Source: Pogonophryne albipinna (lineage: Eukaryota; Chordata; Actinopteri; Perciformes; Artedidraconidae). From it: a stretch of 64,000 nt of DNA. Every line of letters starts with the position of its first letter. Positions within the stretch are counted from its first letter, which is position 1. Position numbers and translations under genes: made by a program. The DNA lies in contig CM053248.1 in the NCBI GenBank assembly GCA_028583405.1, positions 26,806,769 to 26,870,768 of the forward strand, written 5' to 3'. This document shows, piece by piece, positions 12,541 through 30,882 of the stretch. The notes under the pieces were generated by a model, which was not told the origin of the DNA, ran no database searches, and saw nothing but the letters and a program-made list of their open reading frames with translations.

Positions 12541-15500
12541 ATGTACTACAAGTTCAGCGGATTCACCCAGAAACTGACGGGTTCTGCGCCCACGGCCGCC
12601 TACAGCCCTCAGGTGAGCGCGCGAGGCGGTGGCTCGGTGCCCTCGCGGATGACCTTCATATCACCGCGTTGAGCAATATGCCCGTAACGTTAGCTGCCTG
12701 GGGTTTCACAACACGTATAGATATTTAGAGGTCTCCAGTGCAGTTAGCTCAATTTACTCTATGTGTTTTAATTCCTAAACGTGTGTGGTTTCCCTTTTTT
12801 TTTTTTAACCAGTTTCGTCCTGGTATCTTCACTTGTAGCCTACATATAATAAGCTATAGATATGTCTCATAAAGTAATCTCCTTAAAAGCTAATCTAACT
12901 TTTCTAAACTTCGAGACAAACCTTAAATAGTCAGTGTAATTTATTTTGTAAATGTTATTTGTTTTCTAAGCATGGAACCTTTACTTAACCTTTTATTTTT
13001 GGAAAGGTTATGCCGATGTGGTTATCATCTGACTTTACAGCCAATTTCGAAAACCAATGGCCTCTCAGAGCGTCAGCCAGATGTGACCTTTATTAATAAT
13101 CCCTGTTTTTTTTTATTTCCATCAGTTTTTATTGTATTCATGGAACTGAGAAGACAGGAGATAATAAATTGTTGACAAAGGTTTGACAAATAACAATCGT
13201 CTCACCCCCTCCCACTAAGCTGAACTCTGAATTAGTGACTGGAAAACATACACAGCTAGAAAGGGAAGGGTGTTTGGGGGGGTGATATAGTTGGATGATG
13301 GTACAGGGTTTGTTTAGGGTCATGGGGACACCGCAGAGCAGGTCAAACTGTTACATCTATTACAGAGATGGTTGATGTCAGGTTTAATTCTTGGACGACC
13401 TGACCTTGGTACAATATATTTGATGTATGAGCTCAGGTTGATTAGAAGGTGACTGGTGCGCTTGGTGGAGGAAATGTATAGACCTCTGTTGTTTTCACTA
13501 CAGCCTCCATGTTGTAAAATGGGATAAATTGGTAATATTAATCTACCCATACATCCTCTGAATGACCCCTGTCTTTGAGTCTACTGTTGATTATCCTAGA
13601 TCCCACAACAGCTAAATGTATACAGCAAGGTTAAATGAAAATAAAGAGGTCTCATTACAATTAAATGGCTGCTATGGAGACTAACATCAAAACACATTAA
13701 TTCCCTTGGGCTCATTTGACCTACAAGACTCTCAGCTTACCAGTCATAATCAATTTAGGCAAATCCAGAATGTTTTGGGACCGAAGCATGCAGAAATAGT
13801 CAAATACACAATGTTTAGAATAGGTGTAAATAACACATTTATTCTGCATGCAAAACACTTATTGGGATTAGCACAAAGTGGCATGTCTGTTAAGAGAAGA
13901 CTCTTGGGTATTCATAGAAATTAATTTAGATATCAAGGTGAGACGTCAAGGGACTCGCCACTGGACTTTTTCAACCTAAGAATGAGTTTTTTCCTTATTC
14001 ACAACAGGCTATAATGCCTTTGTTGGTGCCAAAGGATGGTAGTTCATTAGCATGTGTTTATATGTGACAACAGTTTATTTATATTCGGATGCCTTAGGTG
14101 TCACAAAGAGGCAATACAACTACCTAACAGAGCCTGTGTCTAAGGCTGGAGCCACACGAGGACGATAACGCAAACTGACTGCAATCGTTATCAAAAAAGT
14201 CTTCCAGAAACAGGCACCAGAAACGTGTCCGTTCACACGAGACCGCTCGAAAGCACTGGAGACGCTGTCGTACATATGCCAGGTCTGTAAGTGGCGCTGT
14301 AGTCCTGCCACAAAAGCAGCGAAGAAGACTTCCCGCGCATGGTTGCCATGGTTGCCCTTCTGTTTATTCTCCGCTGTGGACGCTCTGGCTCTTTTTCTCC
14401 CTCCCCGAGGCAAGCGTTTGCTCCTGCTGTAATTCTCTCCGGTATTCCACCTGCAGATGAAAAATACCCACCTCTCCGCCTCTTACAAGGGACGAGGGGG
14501 CCGTGCGGCAGAGTTTCAGTTATTTTTTCACCGGTCAACATGTCCGTTAAAGTTTAATAAGGGGCTATTGCTTCAACGTTATCAGGAAATGATCGTATAG
14601 GCGTAAACACGGAGCCGTTTGCCCCCCCAGAGCGTTTAGTTTGCAGATCTACCCACCTTGGGACCCGTTATCGTTATTGTTTTCTGCGTTTCCATGTCGG
14701 CCTTGTGTGGCCGAACCGTCTATCTGATGGTGAACTGTGGCAGATACGACCGTTATCGTCCTTGTGTGGCCGGGGCTTTAAAGATTCAGGAAGGGGTTTA
14801 TTGGCCTCCAAGCTAAATTGATTTGAGGATCCGAAATGAAATCAGCTATCTGTACAACCATCCCTACACCCTAGCCCTAAATTACTACTGGGACAACATC
14901 TGCTCTTGGGTAAAATCCTAGAACAACATTCTATAAATGTATGTTATTCTTAAATGTATTAAACACACAAAACGTTTAGACCTGCAGGCCTGCCTTTCGA
15001 CATTATGCATTTAAAACATTGCTAACCAATGAACAATGCTGCGAATAACTGCCAATGACTACCATAACGGCTAAATCCTGAGGTTATTAAAAAACAAAAG
15101 GCAAAAACACGATTCCCTGCTGTGAACACTTTTAGTTATGCTTTCTCTTAAATGGCGTGTACAAATAATCAGCTTTTAGTGCCTCTGCATTTTCATATGT
15201 CAGATTTAATTCACCTGCTCCCACACTATCTGCCTCCACACACCCGGACCAGGCAACGGCTCTCCCAGTAATTCTGATACACAAGGTGGGTGAGCAGCTT
15301 CCTCCAAGTGAGAGGATAATAGGGAGGCACACTTGTAATTCATTAACACCACAGTGCGCCTCTGAAAAGTGGAACAGCATGAATTAATGATATAACTGAT
15401 AATTTCCCAAAGTCAATCACACTGCGCTATCATTTTAAAGAATTATGAGAGACCAATTATCACATGGATCTTTATTTGTTTTTTCGTAAAGTAAGTCTGC

Positions 15501-17832
15501 AAAAAAGCTGATAAAATGTGCTGCCAGTCAAATATTGTGTTAATGTGACAAAAATAACCTTTTTGTTAATGCACTGTAGTTTGTAAAGTTGAACAGCAAC
15601 TTGAGATGCTCTTTAATAATCTGAACAGGCACTTAAAGTCTCTAACAAGTGGAGGAATAAGATGTGAGTTGAGATGAATCACGTTCTCATTTAATCACTT
15701 AGACCAGGGGTGCCCACACTTTTTTGGCTGGTGAGCTACTTTTGAAATGACCAGCTCACCGAGGTCTACCAACCAAAAATATAATCCCAAATTGCAAGGG
15801 TTGCTGAATAACACGTTGTATTTATACATGGGATAACTACAATAGGGCTGCAACAAACGACTAATTTGATAATCGATTAATGAAACGATTAATCGACTAT
15901 TCTGACTATTATGCCTTGCACAATTTCTCAAGCACTCTTATTTAGCCATCAACTTTTAGATTTAGCTTGAGGTTGTTTTAGGCATGTGGAAACTAACAAT
16001 GAAGACAATAAAGATGAATACTTGATTCAAAAATACATATATTATTAAATTAACTTAACAAATTGTGAACAAAATTAACATTGCTTTTTATTTAAATAAA
16101 ATAAATAATATTTCACATCAAAAGAAACAACAGTGTTTTAACAAATCGTATTAAATAATCTGATGACAGTCTCTCTTTATAGATTTCAAAGTGCACCTGG
16201 AGATTTGTTTTTCGCCACCTGCGTTCAGCTTTTCGACACTCTTTTTTCTCTGTTCTCACGGTCATGGCCTTTCTCCATGGAGATATTTTCTTCCCAGTCA
16301 CTTCCTTTACCCTAGTTGGAGCAATGGCATCTATAACATTTTTAATTTTTGAATTAAAATGATTGTTCCAGAGGTAGATAAAATAGCTAAGTGTGTTAGG
16401 TCTAACTCTTAGTGTGTTTCGCTCCGCTCACCGGTCCGTCACAGCGGGTGGAGCTGCAGGATTTCTGCTTCACACACGTTGCATACCGCCATTTTACTGT
16501 CTTTTTCGGACACCTTAAAATACTGCCAGACTGGTGAAGCCATTTTGGCGAGCTTGTTTTGCCGCGCACTGAGAAAAGTGTCATGTATTTTACGTCATGC
16601 GATCGGCTCTCGCAATCGGCATGTTTAGAGAGCACCGATCGATCGGTAGAGAGTGAGTATCGGCCGATCTCGATCGGAGCATCCCTACTGTTTTGTAATT
16701 TACACCCTTAATGTTTTTTAATTCATTTTAAGTAACCCTTTCCTGGAATATCTTCATTATTTCCGATGTCTGCCGCGAATAAAAGTAATATTTCTGCTTA
16801 GAAACAATTGGGAAAAAGGGTGCTTTCATTGAATAAGGTTGAGTAGAATTGTGCATTATTGTGACCACTCTGTTGTTGTTGTTGTTGTTGTTGTTTAGGG
16901 GCTGAGGCCAGGTGTGCCAGCAGAAGCCCCACCCATGATCTTCGCCTCCCCCACCAAACTGGTGTCGGAGGCTGGGACCGTGGCGGACTACATCGGACCA
17001 AACCGGGTTCCTGACCTGCAGAAACTATTCCAGGTAAATAAGAACAGGAAACTGAAAGAGTCTTAGTCACGACGAGAGGTTGATGGGTTCCTACCTGGCG
17101 CTGGTACGGTTCTCATGGTGAATCAGCATTTGTTCATTCAAAGTAGTCCTCAGAATTAAAGTTCAAGAACTGCCAAAGTGGTCAAACTTTAGTCAAAGCA
17201 CGGGAGATATTTTAGCTCTAGGCGCTGGGTGGTAATTATTTCACTCTGTTCGTAATGGCCCCCTGCCTTTTCATCACAGTAGGCAGTGAGCGGAATACTT
17301 TGAAAGTGGGGCAGACTAAAACAAATGGAAATAAATGGAAAATCAGAGTAATGTCTGCTGAAAGGACTTTTTCTTATTGAAAGTGAAGGTTTTTCAGACA
17401 GATACTAACAGGAAATATGTTTGGAAACTATTGTATACAAAGCAAATAGCCCTTTGGAGAAAACCTTTTTTTACTGTGTTTGTTCCTTTCCTTTTTCAGG
17501 GACAAAAAAGCACTGTTTTTGGTCTGTTATGAATGAGACGGATAAATAGTTTTGGGAAATATGTGTTCGGAAATCATTAGAAAATGTCAAGACCTATCTC
17601 CCCAGACAAATAGTTGAGAACACTCTGTACTCTCTGTAACACCTTCATTATTGGTTTTTCTCACATTTCCTTCCTTTTTTCCCTCTCCCAGATACCGGAC
17701 GGTGTCCCCATTCATTTGAAGCGGGGCGTCCCTGACAGGCTACTGTACCGCACCACCATGGCCCTCACCATCGGAGGGACCCTCTACTGCCTGGTGGCTC
17801 TTTACTTCGCAGCCCAGCCCAACAATAAGTGA
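12541..17832 (+). CDS. cox7a2l: COX7A2L / supercomplex assembly factor SCAF1
   Basis: COX7A2L (COX7RP, SCAF1) links respiratory complexes III and IV in the inner mitochondrial membrane. Coding exons are 12541-12612, 16899-17033 and 17692-17832, all in phase 0, giving 115 residues (human about 114). Exon 1 encodes [17 protein letters not shown], the conserved N-terminus. Exon 2 carries [14 protein letters not shown] and [16 protein letters not shown]. Exon 3 carries the COX7A-like part, with [15 protein letters not shown] followed by one membrane helix (about residues 90-109) and the tail AAQPNNK. Intron 1 (4.3 kb) contains several transposon remnants. The exon 2 acceptor directly follows a TGT triplet repeat. 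Candidate ATTAAA poly(A) signals are at 17936 and 17955. Confidence 0.97.
14141..14780. mobile_element. 640-bp DNA transposon remnant with 30-bp inverted ends
   Basis: The first 30 bases (14141-14170) and the reverse complement of the last 30 (14751-14780) match at 24 of 30 positions, sharing CACAC followed by an identical AGGACGATAACG. The interior is GC-rich compared with its surroundings and has no transposase. The flanks do not show a clear 8-bp duplication, so the superfamily is not decided (TAA/TTA at the edges would be compatible with a PIF/Harbinger-like or TTAA-type element). Confidence 0.7.
15705..15842. mobile_element. hAT-like left-end fragment
   Basis: The start CAGGGGTGCCCACACTTTTT is the hallmark left end of a widespread vertebrate hAT/Charlie-type family. 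No matching right end was found; it runs into the next element at 15843. A related start appears at the right edge of the window (63923). Confidence 0.5.
15843..16687 (-). mobile_element. Decayed hAT element(s) with BED-finger remnant
   Basis: The left end reads TAGGGCTGCAACAAACGAC and the right end, reverse-complemented, TAGGGATGCTCCGATCGAG. Only the first few bases match and no target duplication was found, so this may be two half-elements joined together. On the minus strand, 16439-16543 encodes [11 protein letters not shown], then [11 protein letters not shown], then a stop. That is the start of a BED zinc finger (W..F, then C..C), typical of the N-terminus of hAT transposases. The rest of the transposase is absent. 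Confidence 0.6.
16871..16894 (+). repeat. (TGT)8 microsatellite forming the cox7a2l exon 2 polypyrimidine tract
   Basis: Eight TGT triplets run directly into TTTAG at the acceptor of cox7a2l exon 2 (exon starts at 16899). The repeat takes the place of a normal pyrimidine tract. Confidence 0.85.
17034..17691. other. cox7a2l intron 2
   Basis: This is a short intron with a GTAAAT donor and a CTCTCCCAG acceptor after a strong pyrimidine tract. Nothing else was recognised inside. Confidence 0.7.
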
Positions 17833-23346
<5,514 letters not shown>

Positions 23347-23377
23347 TTTAAGATTCATCAATCCAATAAAAATGACA

Positions 23378-23408
23378 TTTATTAGTCATAAACTCCTTAT
23401 CTTTTATT
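23378..23408 (-). terminator. Candidate pigf poly(A) signals
   Basis: On the minus strand AATAAA occurs at 23403-23408 and again at 23378-23383, about 220-250 bases after the pigf stop. Either could serve as the poly(A) signal; both come before the CA array. Confidence 0.45.
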
Positions 23409-23629
23409 CCAAAACTTCAATTCATGTCAAAACTCTTCAGGACCTTGATCAGCCTTCATGGGTACAAAATAATGATGCTCAAACCGTGTTGTGTTATTGC
23501 AAATCATCTTGTCAACAGGCAGCAAACGGAGACAATGTTCCCAATAAATAACCAGTACAAGGTAAAAGGAATACAGCAGGAATACGAGGGATGCCCTCAT
23601 GGTCTCACACACACACGTATGTCGGCCCC

Positions 23630-26608
23630 TCACTTGCACTTGTAAGTGAGCTGTTTGCGGTGAATGTGGATCCAGGCTGGAGCCGCAACAAGCCCGGTGA
23701 GGAAGCCGATGGTGGCGCCAAGACTGCAGGAAACAGGCCACGCCTAAGAGAAGAGGGGCGAGTCAGATCATTGCACTGATAGATCAAAAGGAGCTTAACT
23801 ATTAGATCAATTCATCCTCTCTCCCCAGAAGCTCGTCTGCCTCAAAGAGAAACTTTTAAAGTCAAATGAAACCCCGGCGGTACAGTGGTGCCATTCAGAG
23901 TTATGCTCCAATTACCACCGTCTGCCTCCCATTTGCATTTTCCTCCAGTCATTCTGCAGAGAGCTCCCTTTGCAATTATGGTTATAATCGTCTTCCTTTT
24001 TTGTTATTTAAAAAAGGAAATTGAGTTAGGTATGGTAACCGGTTTGAATTACATTTCAGAATGATGTTTCAGCTCTACGACATTCTATTCACTGCTAATC
24101 AATGATGAATGGAAGGCTTTTTTGTTAACAGAGAAACCTATGCTGTAAAAAAAAAAGAGAAATGGCAGAAAACCATTAAAAAAAGATGCACCAGTTGCAG
24201 CAATTCAACATCAGGGTCAAGCTTGAATCATTTTGTAAATTCCCTGTTGTTATGAATTCTTAAAAGCTATGTCTACTTGCCAAATGTCATCTGTCTACAG
24301 GTCACGGCCAGGTTAATTAAACAGTGATGTCTGAATGTACCAATTGAATCCGAAGCATGAAGGAAATTGTTGTTCTGCTTTCTTCTCCTGTTAATTATCT
24401 CAGGAACCCTCTGATTTACCTTCTGACTGCTCCTAGGGGTCCCTACTGAAATCATAATGCCTACATCTGAGATATACTATTCTCTTATTTAATATATGTT
24501 TCTTTACAAAAAGAGATAATTCCACAATTCTAGATTTACTGTAAGTGTGTGAACAATTTTGGTGAATCTAATATTAAGATAATAATCCCACAGTATGCAT
24601 TCTGTTTATAAGAGTAATTCTCCCATGTGCTGACCTGCCAGGGCCTGTCCCAGTCCAGAGGAATAGGAAAGGCTCCCACCCAGGCTCCTACCAGTGTGCA
24701 GGCCACTGTGATCTGTAGACAGGTGTCCCACACAGACATAGCCCTGGGGACGGAGACAGAGCAAATCTATGTTAGAATATTCGTAAAAAGAGACAAGATT
24801 AGCACATTAAACACGATTCATCAACACATCATTGAAGGACAGGTATCAGGGAAAAGCAGATGTTTGGCTGACCCATGCCGGCTGAACACTCGTATCCAGG
24901 CCTGGACGTTGGGGCCGAGGACGCAGAGACACCTCAGAGTGGTGAGAGAGGTCAGCAGCACAGAGAGGGAGAACGTCTCCAGGGCGGATCTGAAACACAG
25001 AGGAGAAAGTTCACAGTATCAGTGGCGGCTGCAGCTAGGCAGCAGAGTTTAAGTGATACACACACAACCTGTGTTGATGCAGCAAAGTAAAGAGAACAGG
25101 ATTTCATAGGAGTGAATGATGACAGGGTAAAGCCTACAGAGATCAAATAGAAATCTGTAGCGTGTCATGAAAATAATCTTGTGATGTGCAAGGAATACTA
25201 TTCACTTATTTGACCATTAGGCAATAGGTGTTAATGGATTGCTTGCTATGGCGCTCTCTAAAATCAGTAGCCAGCAACAAGTCCTCCTTTGCTGCCCTTT
25301 GTTTGTCTTTAAAAACGTATCTCCGTCTTTTTACACACAGATTTATCAGCAGTACTCACTCAATCAGCGGAGCTCCATAGAGAACCACCACCGTGTGGAA
25401 GAACAGGCACGACAGGAAGAAGTACAGACAGGAACGAAACAACCGAGAGAGCTGCAGAAAGAAATGAATAAGCAGAGTTAAGGGGAAAACATCATCAAGT
25501 TTAACAAGTAAACATTACCGTTGATACCCAAGTATTCAATATATGATGAGAAGCCCATTAACATCAGTACCATGGAAACTTAGCCTGGTGATGAAAAAGG
25601 ATCCTGCATTACAATGCCAAACCTTCTTGAAATAAATATGTATATCAAAATAATAGCATAGCATCCCGAAAATAATGACAAACTTAATAACAACCTACTT
25701 ATCTTGAAATAATATCATCTCCAAACACAGACAGAGTATTTTTATAGTGTAGTCAGAGGTGGAAGAAGTACTCAGATCTTGTACCTGAGTAAAAGTAGAA
25801 GTACCAGAGTGAAGTGAAAGTAAAGTCCTGTATATAAAATGTTACTCAAGTAAAAGTACAAGAGTATTAGCATCAAAATATACTTAAAGTTCCAAAAGTA
25901 AAAGTGCTTATTATGCAAATTGAACCATTTCAGAATAATATATGTGTTTTGATTATAATTATTGATCTATTAAAGTGTTATATCACAGATGGTAAAAGTG
26001 CAGCTAGTTGTAATCACTTTGTATACTGCAAGGTTTACTCCAGGTGTAACTAAAGTGCTTTTTAAGTGTTGTTTATATTTCACATTATTAATCCAAATGT
26101 GTAAAGTAACTAAAGGTACTAAATAAATGTAGTGGAGTAAAAGTACACTTTTTACCTCTGAATTGAAGTGGGGAATAGGTACAAAGTAGCATAACATGGA
26201 GAAATACTCAGGTAAAGTACAAGTATATCAACATGTTATTCAACTACAGCACTTGAGTACATGTACTTAGTTACTTCACATCTCTGACTGTAGTATTGCT
26301 ACTTTTACATACATTAATAATCTCAATACTTCTTCCACCCCTTCTTAAACTCAACAGTCACCATTACAGTAAGTGAGCACCTTGTATCCCACGGTGTGCT
26401 TCTTGGCGGGCGGTGTGATGCCCAGCAGCCAGAAGACGGCCACACTGACAGCGGTCACGGCCCCGGACACCGAGTAGAGCCACAGCAGGTGAGTCCCGTA
26501 CACCGAGAAGCCCGGCACCACCGCCGCAGGTAGCACGGTGGCCATGAACACCGAGGCGGCGAGGATAGCGTGCGTGGACGCCATGGCTCTGATTTCATGG
26601 TCCCACAT
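23630..26608 (-). CDS. pigf: GPI ethanolamine-phosphate transferase subunit PIG-F
   Basis: PIG-F is a multi-pass ER membrane protein that stabilises PIG-O and PIG-G, which add ethanolamine phosphate to GPI anchors. Coding exons on the minus strand are 26381-26608, 25360-25451, 24873-24989, 24635-24743 and 23630-23743. The exons add up to 660 bases in consistent phase, giving 219 residues, the same length as the human protein. Recognisable conserved segments are THLLWLYSVSG (exon 1), VVVLYGAPLIE and SALETF across exons 2-3, LGPNVQAWIRVFSR (exon 3), WVGAFPIPLDWDRPWQ (exon 4) and RKQLTY near the C-terminus. At least five hydrophobic spans are visible. The exon 1 donor (AAG|GTGCTC) is the weakest of the set. 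A MITE sits in intron 1. Confidence 0.95.
25754..26286. mobile_element. MITE, 'CAGAGGTGGAAGAAGTA' family
   Basis: The element is about 533 bp, in pigf intron 1. It starts CAGAGGTGGAAGAAGTACTC and ends with the near-complement CACATCTCTG. The flanks AGTGTAGT (25746-25753) and ACTGTAGT (26287-26294) match at 7 of 8 bases, fitting a hAT-type 8-bp duplication. It is full of AGTAAAAGTA-type words. Other copies occur at 60381 and inside each array unit (40508, 43856, 47201). Confidence 0.85.
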
Positions 26609-27715
26609 GACGACAAATGTAACTACCTACAACAAGAGACCTAGACAAGAGACAACATTCAAATAAAAAATACTTTAAAATGTCAATTTAGCAACGGGTT
26701 TACTGAGTAGGTTAAATCCATGGGTGAATTATTTGACCTGTCTTCCGTAAACATGGAGTTACTTCCGCTCCGACTTCACAATAAAAGTCCAACAGTATTC
26801 CAGCGCAAAAAAAAAAGATAACAACTGAAAGAAACAATACAAAAGAGCATACTGTTTTATCTAAATATGGTTAGAATGCACCATTTAAATTGATTGGATA
26901 TACCGCATGCTTGTTAAAGTATTATATTGCCCTCTCCTAACCTCTACCTTTTTTCATTTAGTTTTGTCATTAAGTAATTTAGACTTAACATTTGAGAAAT
27001 GCATACTGAGAGTTTCAGAGATCGTCTTAATGATTCTGGATTATCTCTGAAATAAATTAAAAATCTAATATTAGAAAGCTGACCATATTGCTGTATCATG
27101 TATGTGATATTTTCCCATGAATATTACTCGATTTATTTTTTTAACAAAATCTCTGTTTCGTGTGGATCATTTGCTGTGTCAATATGCATCTGATGTTTTG
27201 TGTAAGTAAAATTAAAGAGCAGATGAAAAATAGTCAAATTTTCCTAAGGGCCAATTAAAAGTATGTTTCCTAATGAAATCAAGTGTTTGTTAGAATATAA
27301 TAATATGTCTAATATATCTACAGGTGAACACATTGGCTGTAGAATATATGGGAGATTGTTGCACAGTCTTCTCTAGGTTTTACATTTGATATAATATCCA
27401 ATACATTAGCATCAATCAATGGATCTTATTCGTTCAAGGGCAATTTCCTATTTTAGTGGACTCTTATTTTGAAGAAAACCACCACCTTAACAATCGGAAA
27501 GGGGGCAGCGACCCTCTGTGACGGACGGGAGTATCAGCTAATGATATGTGAGATGGGCACAGCGTTGACCAATCAATATGTTGAATATACGGGAAGACGT
27601 AGAAACGACCGGAAGTTTACATGTTTTTGCCAAACAAAACCTGAGCTAACACTTTTATTCGGTTTTCCCCAACCTTTGACGATAAGTATCTGCTTGAAAC
27701 ATACATAAAGGAAAC
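26609..27715. promoter_or_regulatory. Divergent pigf/cript intergenic region
   Basis: The two start codons are 1.1 kb apart, head to head. ETS-type sites lie near each gene: ACTTCCGC at 26761-26768 (reads GCGGAAGT toward pigf) and CCGGAAGT at 27609-27616 (toward cript). About 840 bp of AT-rich DNA separates them, so two promoters rather than one shared core look likely. The head-to-head order matches human 2p21. Confidence 0.55.
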
Positions 27716-30036
27716 ATGGTTTGTGACAAGTGTACGTATCACCCATATCGGATGCTTTTAATCTCAAATAACTTGTATATTTGCCGTAAGCGAAGGCTTG
27801 AGGTTCTTCAAGAGCTAATGCTATGCGACTGCTAGCTAACTGTTATGATGCATTTCCTCGTCGTTATATTGGTTAACTGTCCCTTATACTTGAGAGTTAT
27901 TTCTTTACATTGTTTGTTTCTTAATATTACAGGCGAGACGAAGCTCGGTAAAGTGATCACACCTGACACCTGGAAGGACGGAGCACGGAATACAACAGGT
28001 AAGTTGAGGACACGGATTCTTGGGAACTATTGTTTGTGTCTTAACTGAGTGACATATTGAGCTACATATTCCTTCATAACAACAAAAAAACAGGCTTTAA
28101 ATGTTGTAGAACCATTTATTCAAGGCAGGCATTTTTAAATACTGTCTTACTCAATACTTTAGTATGAAGGTGTTTATTTACAAATAAAGCCTTCAATAAA
28201 GAGCCACTACATCTTACTAGTGTATTTTAATGCTGTATCTTGCTGGCTTTACGACTTTCCATAATATATACATGTAGTGCCTTCTTTGATTTGTTTTTAA
28301 TTTTAACTAAATGTTATAATTTATAAACGTTTGCTTTCAGATCTCTTATGATAATAACTACTTTATTATAGAAACAAACTTGAACCTTTTTTTTTTCATT
28401 CCGATCAACGTTATTGACATTTTATTTTCTTCTTTTTTTAATGTATATATATTTTAGTATTTGTTTTACTTAAGTTATTTAGAAGTTGTGATTTTAACTT
28501 CTATTTACTGTTATTTAGATGATGGTGTTAATGTGGGTCCTTCTGCTTCTTTCACTTAGAGGGTGGTGGGCGAAAGCTCAATGAAAACAAGATCCTTACT
28601 TCCAAGAAAGCCAGGTGAGTAGTTTGCAAAAAGTCCATCAAATTTTGATGTTACAATCTACAGTAAGCCACACGATGTCGGTTTTATGGACCACATTTAA
28701 TTTGTGCCTTGAACCAGTGCCACTATCTAGGCTCAAACACATATCGGTGCATCTCTAGTTATGTATCTGTTATGCATCTCCCTCTCAGGTTTGATCCGTA
28801 CAGCAAGACAGGTTTTGCTACCTGCAGGATCTGCAGAAGCTCAGTTCATCAGCATGGATCACACTACTGTCAGGGCTGTGCGTACAAGAAAGGTAAAATA
28901 AACTCACTCACTTGACAGATGTTTAATAGATAACATGCATTGTCTGAAAAAAGCTAGTGGTTCTTTCTTGAGAATAACGATTGATATTTAGCTCTTTATG
29001 TATCAAGCAATGTAGATCGTACACCTCACCTGTGATCAGGTACTATTTTTTATGTGTGAAGTAGTTCCAAGACACATGATTGACAAAGAAGTATGTGGAT
29101 CATTTAGAATAACTTGGACACTGTTTCTTGAAAGAGAGGTTACCAGATGGTTCCCAAAACACTACAAACGTTCACAAATTGCAACCTAACAGGGTATTTG
29201 GGATTAGGCGGGTACAGGTAGTGTGTGCCTTTCAAACAGCTGGGGGGTTTGTTTGTTTAATGTAAACATGTTGACTTAATTCTTAACAGCATGTACACTA
29301 CATGCCCATTAGGGCTGCTCAATTAATCGTATTTTAATCGCGATTACGATTATGGCTTGCAACGATTACGAAAACAACGTAATCGAAATAAAACGATTAT
29401 TTTTGTATTATTATTATGACTTTTTTTTCTTCTTTTTTTTATGACTTTTTTTGGGGTTTTTCAGTTGAATTATACTTAAAGTTCAGGGTAATCAACTGTT
29501 GAAAACATACTGTTCACATATTTTTTTCTCCAATAAATGGATGTTTTCTAAGTCAATGAATAATCGCATTTAATAATCGCAATTACAATTATTGACCCAA
29601 ATAATCGAGATTATGATTTTTGCCATAATCGAGCAGCCCTAATGCCCATTACTAAATGTAAAATCGACAATCTAAGCAACAAGCAGCGAAAGAGGCAAAT
29701 GATATCCCTGCGGGAGTTGGTGGTGACCAAAACCAGAGCGAAATGAGAATGAATCTTGGATTGATATTGATCAGGTACACATACTGTACTGTGTCTGCCT
29801 GATTTGCTAACAAGTTCTACATGACAACTAACTACACTGATTTGATTTCAATGATGTATTCACAACGTGCCGCCCCTTCTCCTGATCTTGCTTTTATTTT
29901 CTGTCTATACATTTATTAATTCTTATTTTTAATTGCTTTTCTTATGCCTGCTTCCTTTTTTGCCACTCCAGGAATCTGTGCAATGTGTGGAAAGAAAGTT
30001 TTGGACACCAAAAACTACAGACAGACATCTGTGTGA
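27716..30036 (+). CDS. cript: CRIPT, cysteine-rich PDZ-binding protein
   Basis: CRIPT is a small zinc-binding protein that binds the third PDZ domain of PSD-95 and has also been found in the minor spliceosome. Exons are 27716-27731, 27933-27998, 28560-28614, 28789-28892 and 29972-30036; the phases join perfectly to 101 residues, the human length. Four CxxC pairs are visible: C3/C6, C58/C61, C73/C76 and C83/C86. The C-terminus QTSV is the PDZ ligand. Conserved blocks include VITPDTWKDGARNTT, HYCQGCAYKKGICAMCGKKV and LDTKNY. Exon 1 is only 16 coding bases. A hAT MITE lies in intron 4. Confidence 0.98.
29310..29641. mobile_element. 332-bp hAT MITE in cript intron 4
   Basis: The ends are TAGGGCTGCTCAATTAATCG and, reversed, TAGGGCTGCTCGATTATGGC. 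A perfect 8-bp duplication ATGCCCAT flanks it (29302-29309 and 29642-29649). The interior is a series of AATCG/CGATT words able to fold back on themselves. No coding content was seen. Confidence 0.95.
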
Positions 30037-30285
30037 CAGCGTGCCGAACAGATAACAGTACGACGAGTGAATAACAGATGTGAGGATGACACGGAAGTGT
30101 ATGTTTTTGAGTAGGCTTCCACAATATCGTGCTCAACATACAGCCATAACTCTTTTATGTTATTTTCCCCACCTTTTGTGAAAGAAAGAGATTTGGAGCT
30201 GGCTTTGCCCTCTTATTACAAAATATCATATAATGCCACTGGAACTATTACAGTGGCCGTACACAGGGAAGCACCTTTGTATCCA

Positions 30286-30435
30286 AATAAACCACCGGTC
30301 ATCACCTGTTACTCTACTAGAGGCTTATAGATTTCCTTGTATATTTTAAACTCAGGCGTTATATATATTTTCTTTAAAACATCGGTTGATTTCTGTATGT
30401 GATGTATCATGTGTGGCATTTTTGATTGAATTAAA
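30286..30435 (+). terminator. Candidate cript poly(A) signals
   Basis: AATAAA at 30286-30291 and ATTAAA at 30430-30435 lie 250 and 394 bases after the cript stop codon. Either could end the transcript. Confidence 0.5.
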
Positions 30436-30882
30436 GCATTCAATATAAAGTACATTTGAAAGGAGTATTTTATACCTCTACCTGACGCATAAAGGGTACA
30501 CTGCTAGCCTCTTACGCACATCATACCTATATTTGTCCTGTATGCCTGTAATAATTGGTTTACTCTTCCATAATCACATTAAGAAACGGCATGCTCCGTT
30601 GTCAGATGAGATACACCCCCCCCCCCCCCCGCCCCACTTCTCCATTGCTGTCAGAGATAAAGGTTAAAGTTCACAGGTTGTCTGACAACAGGCTCCTCCT
30701 TTGATATTTAAAGGCCCTTCTCTGCCTCAGGCCTTCGACCATATGCGCACACACTTGTATTTATGTTTCATTTTTGATTTATGCTGTTGCGCCACAGCAC
30801 AAAAACAGCATCAGTCTCCAGCTAACACACGCAATATACAGAGTAGGTCATGGTGGGATGTAGCAAATGAGTCAGAATAACC
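30436..30882. other. Intergenic region between cript and the Rex3-like insertion
   Basis: Nothing gene-like was seen. A run of 15 C residues lies at 30616-30630. The last bases (30869-30882) are the left target duplication of the Rex3-like LINE. Confidence 0.6.

Noticed and set aside
14233..14541. Overlapping minus-strand frames near 14.1-14.5 kb
   Set aside because: GC-rich interior of a transposon remnant gives chance open frames; no match to known proteins.
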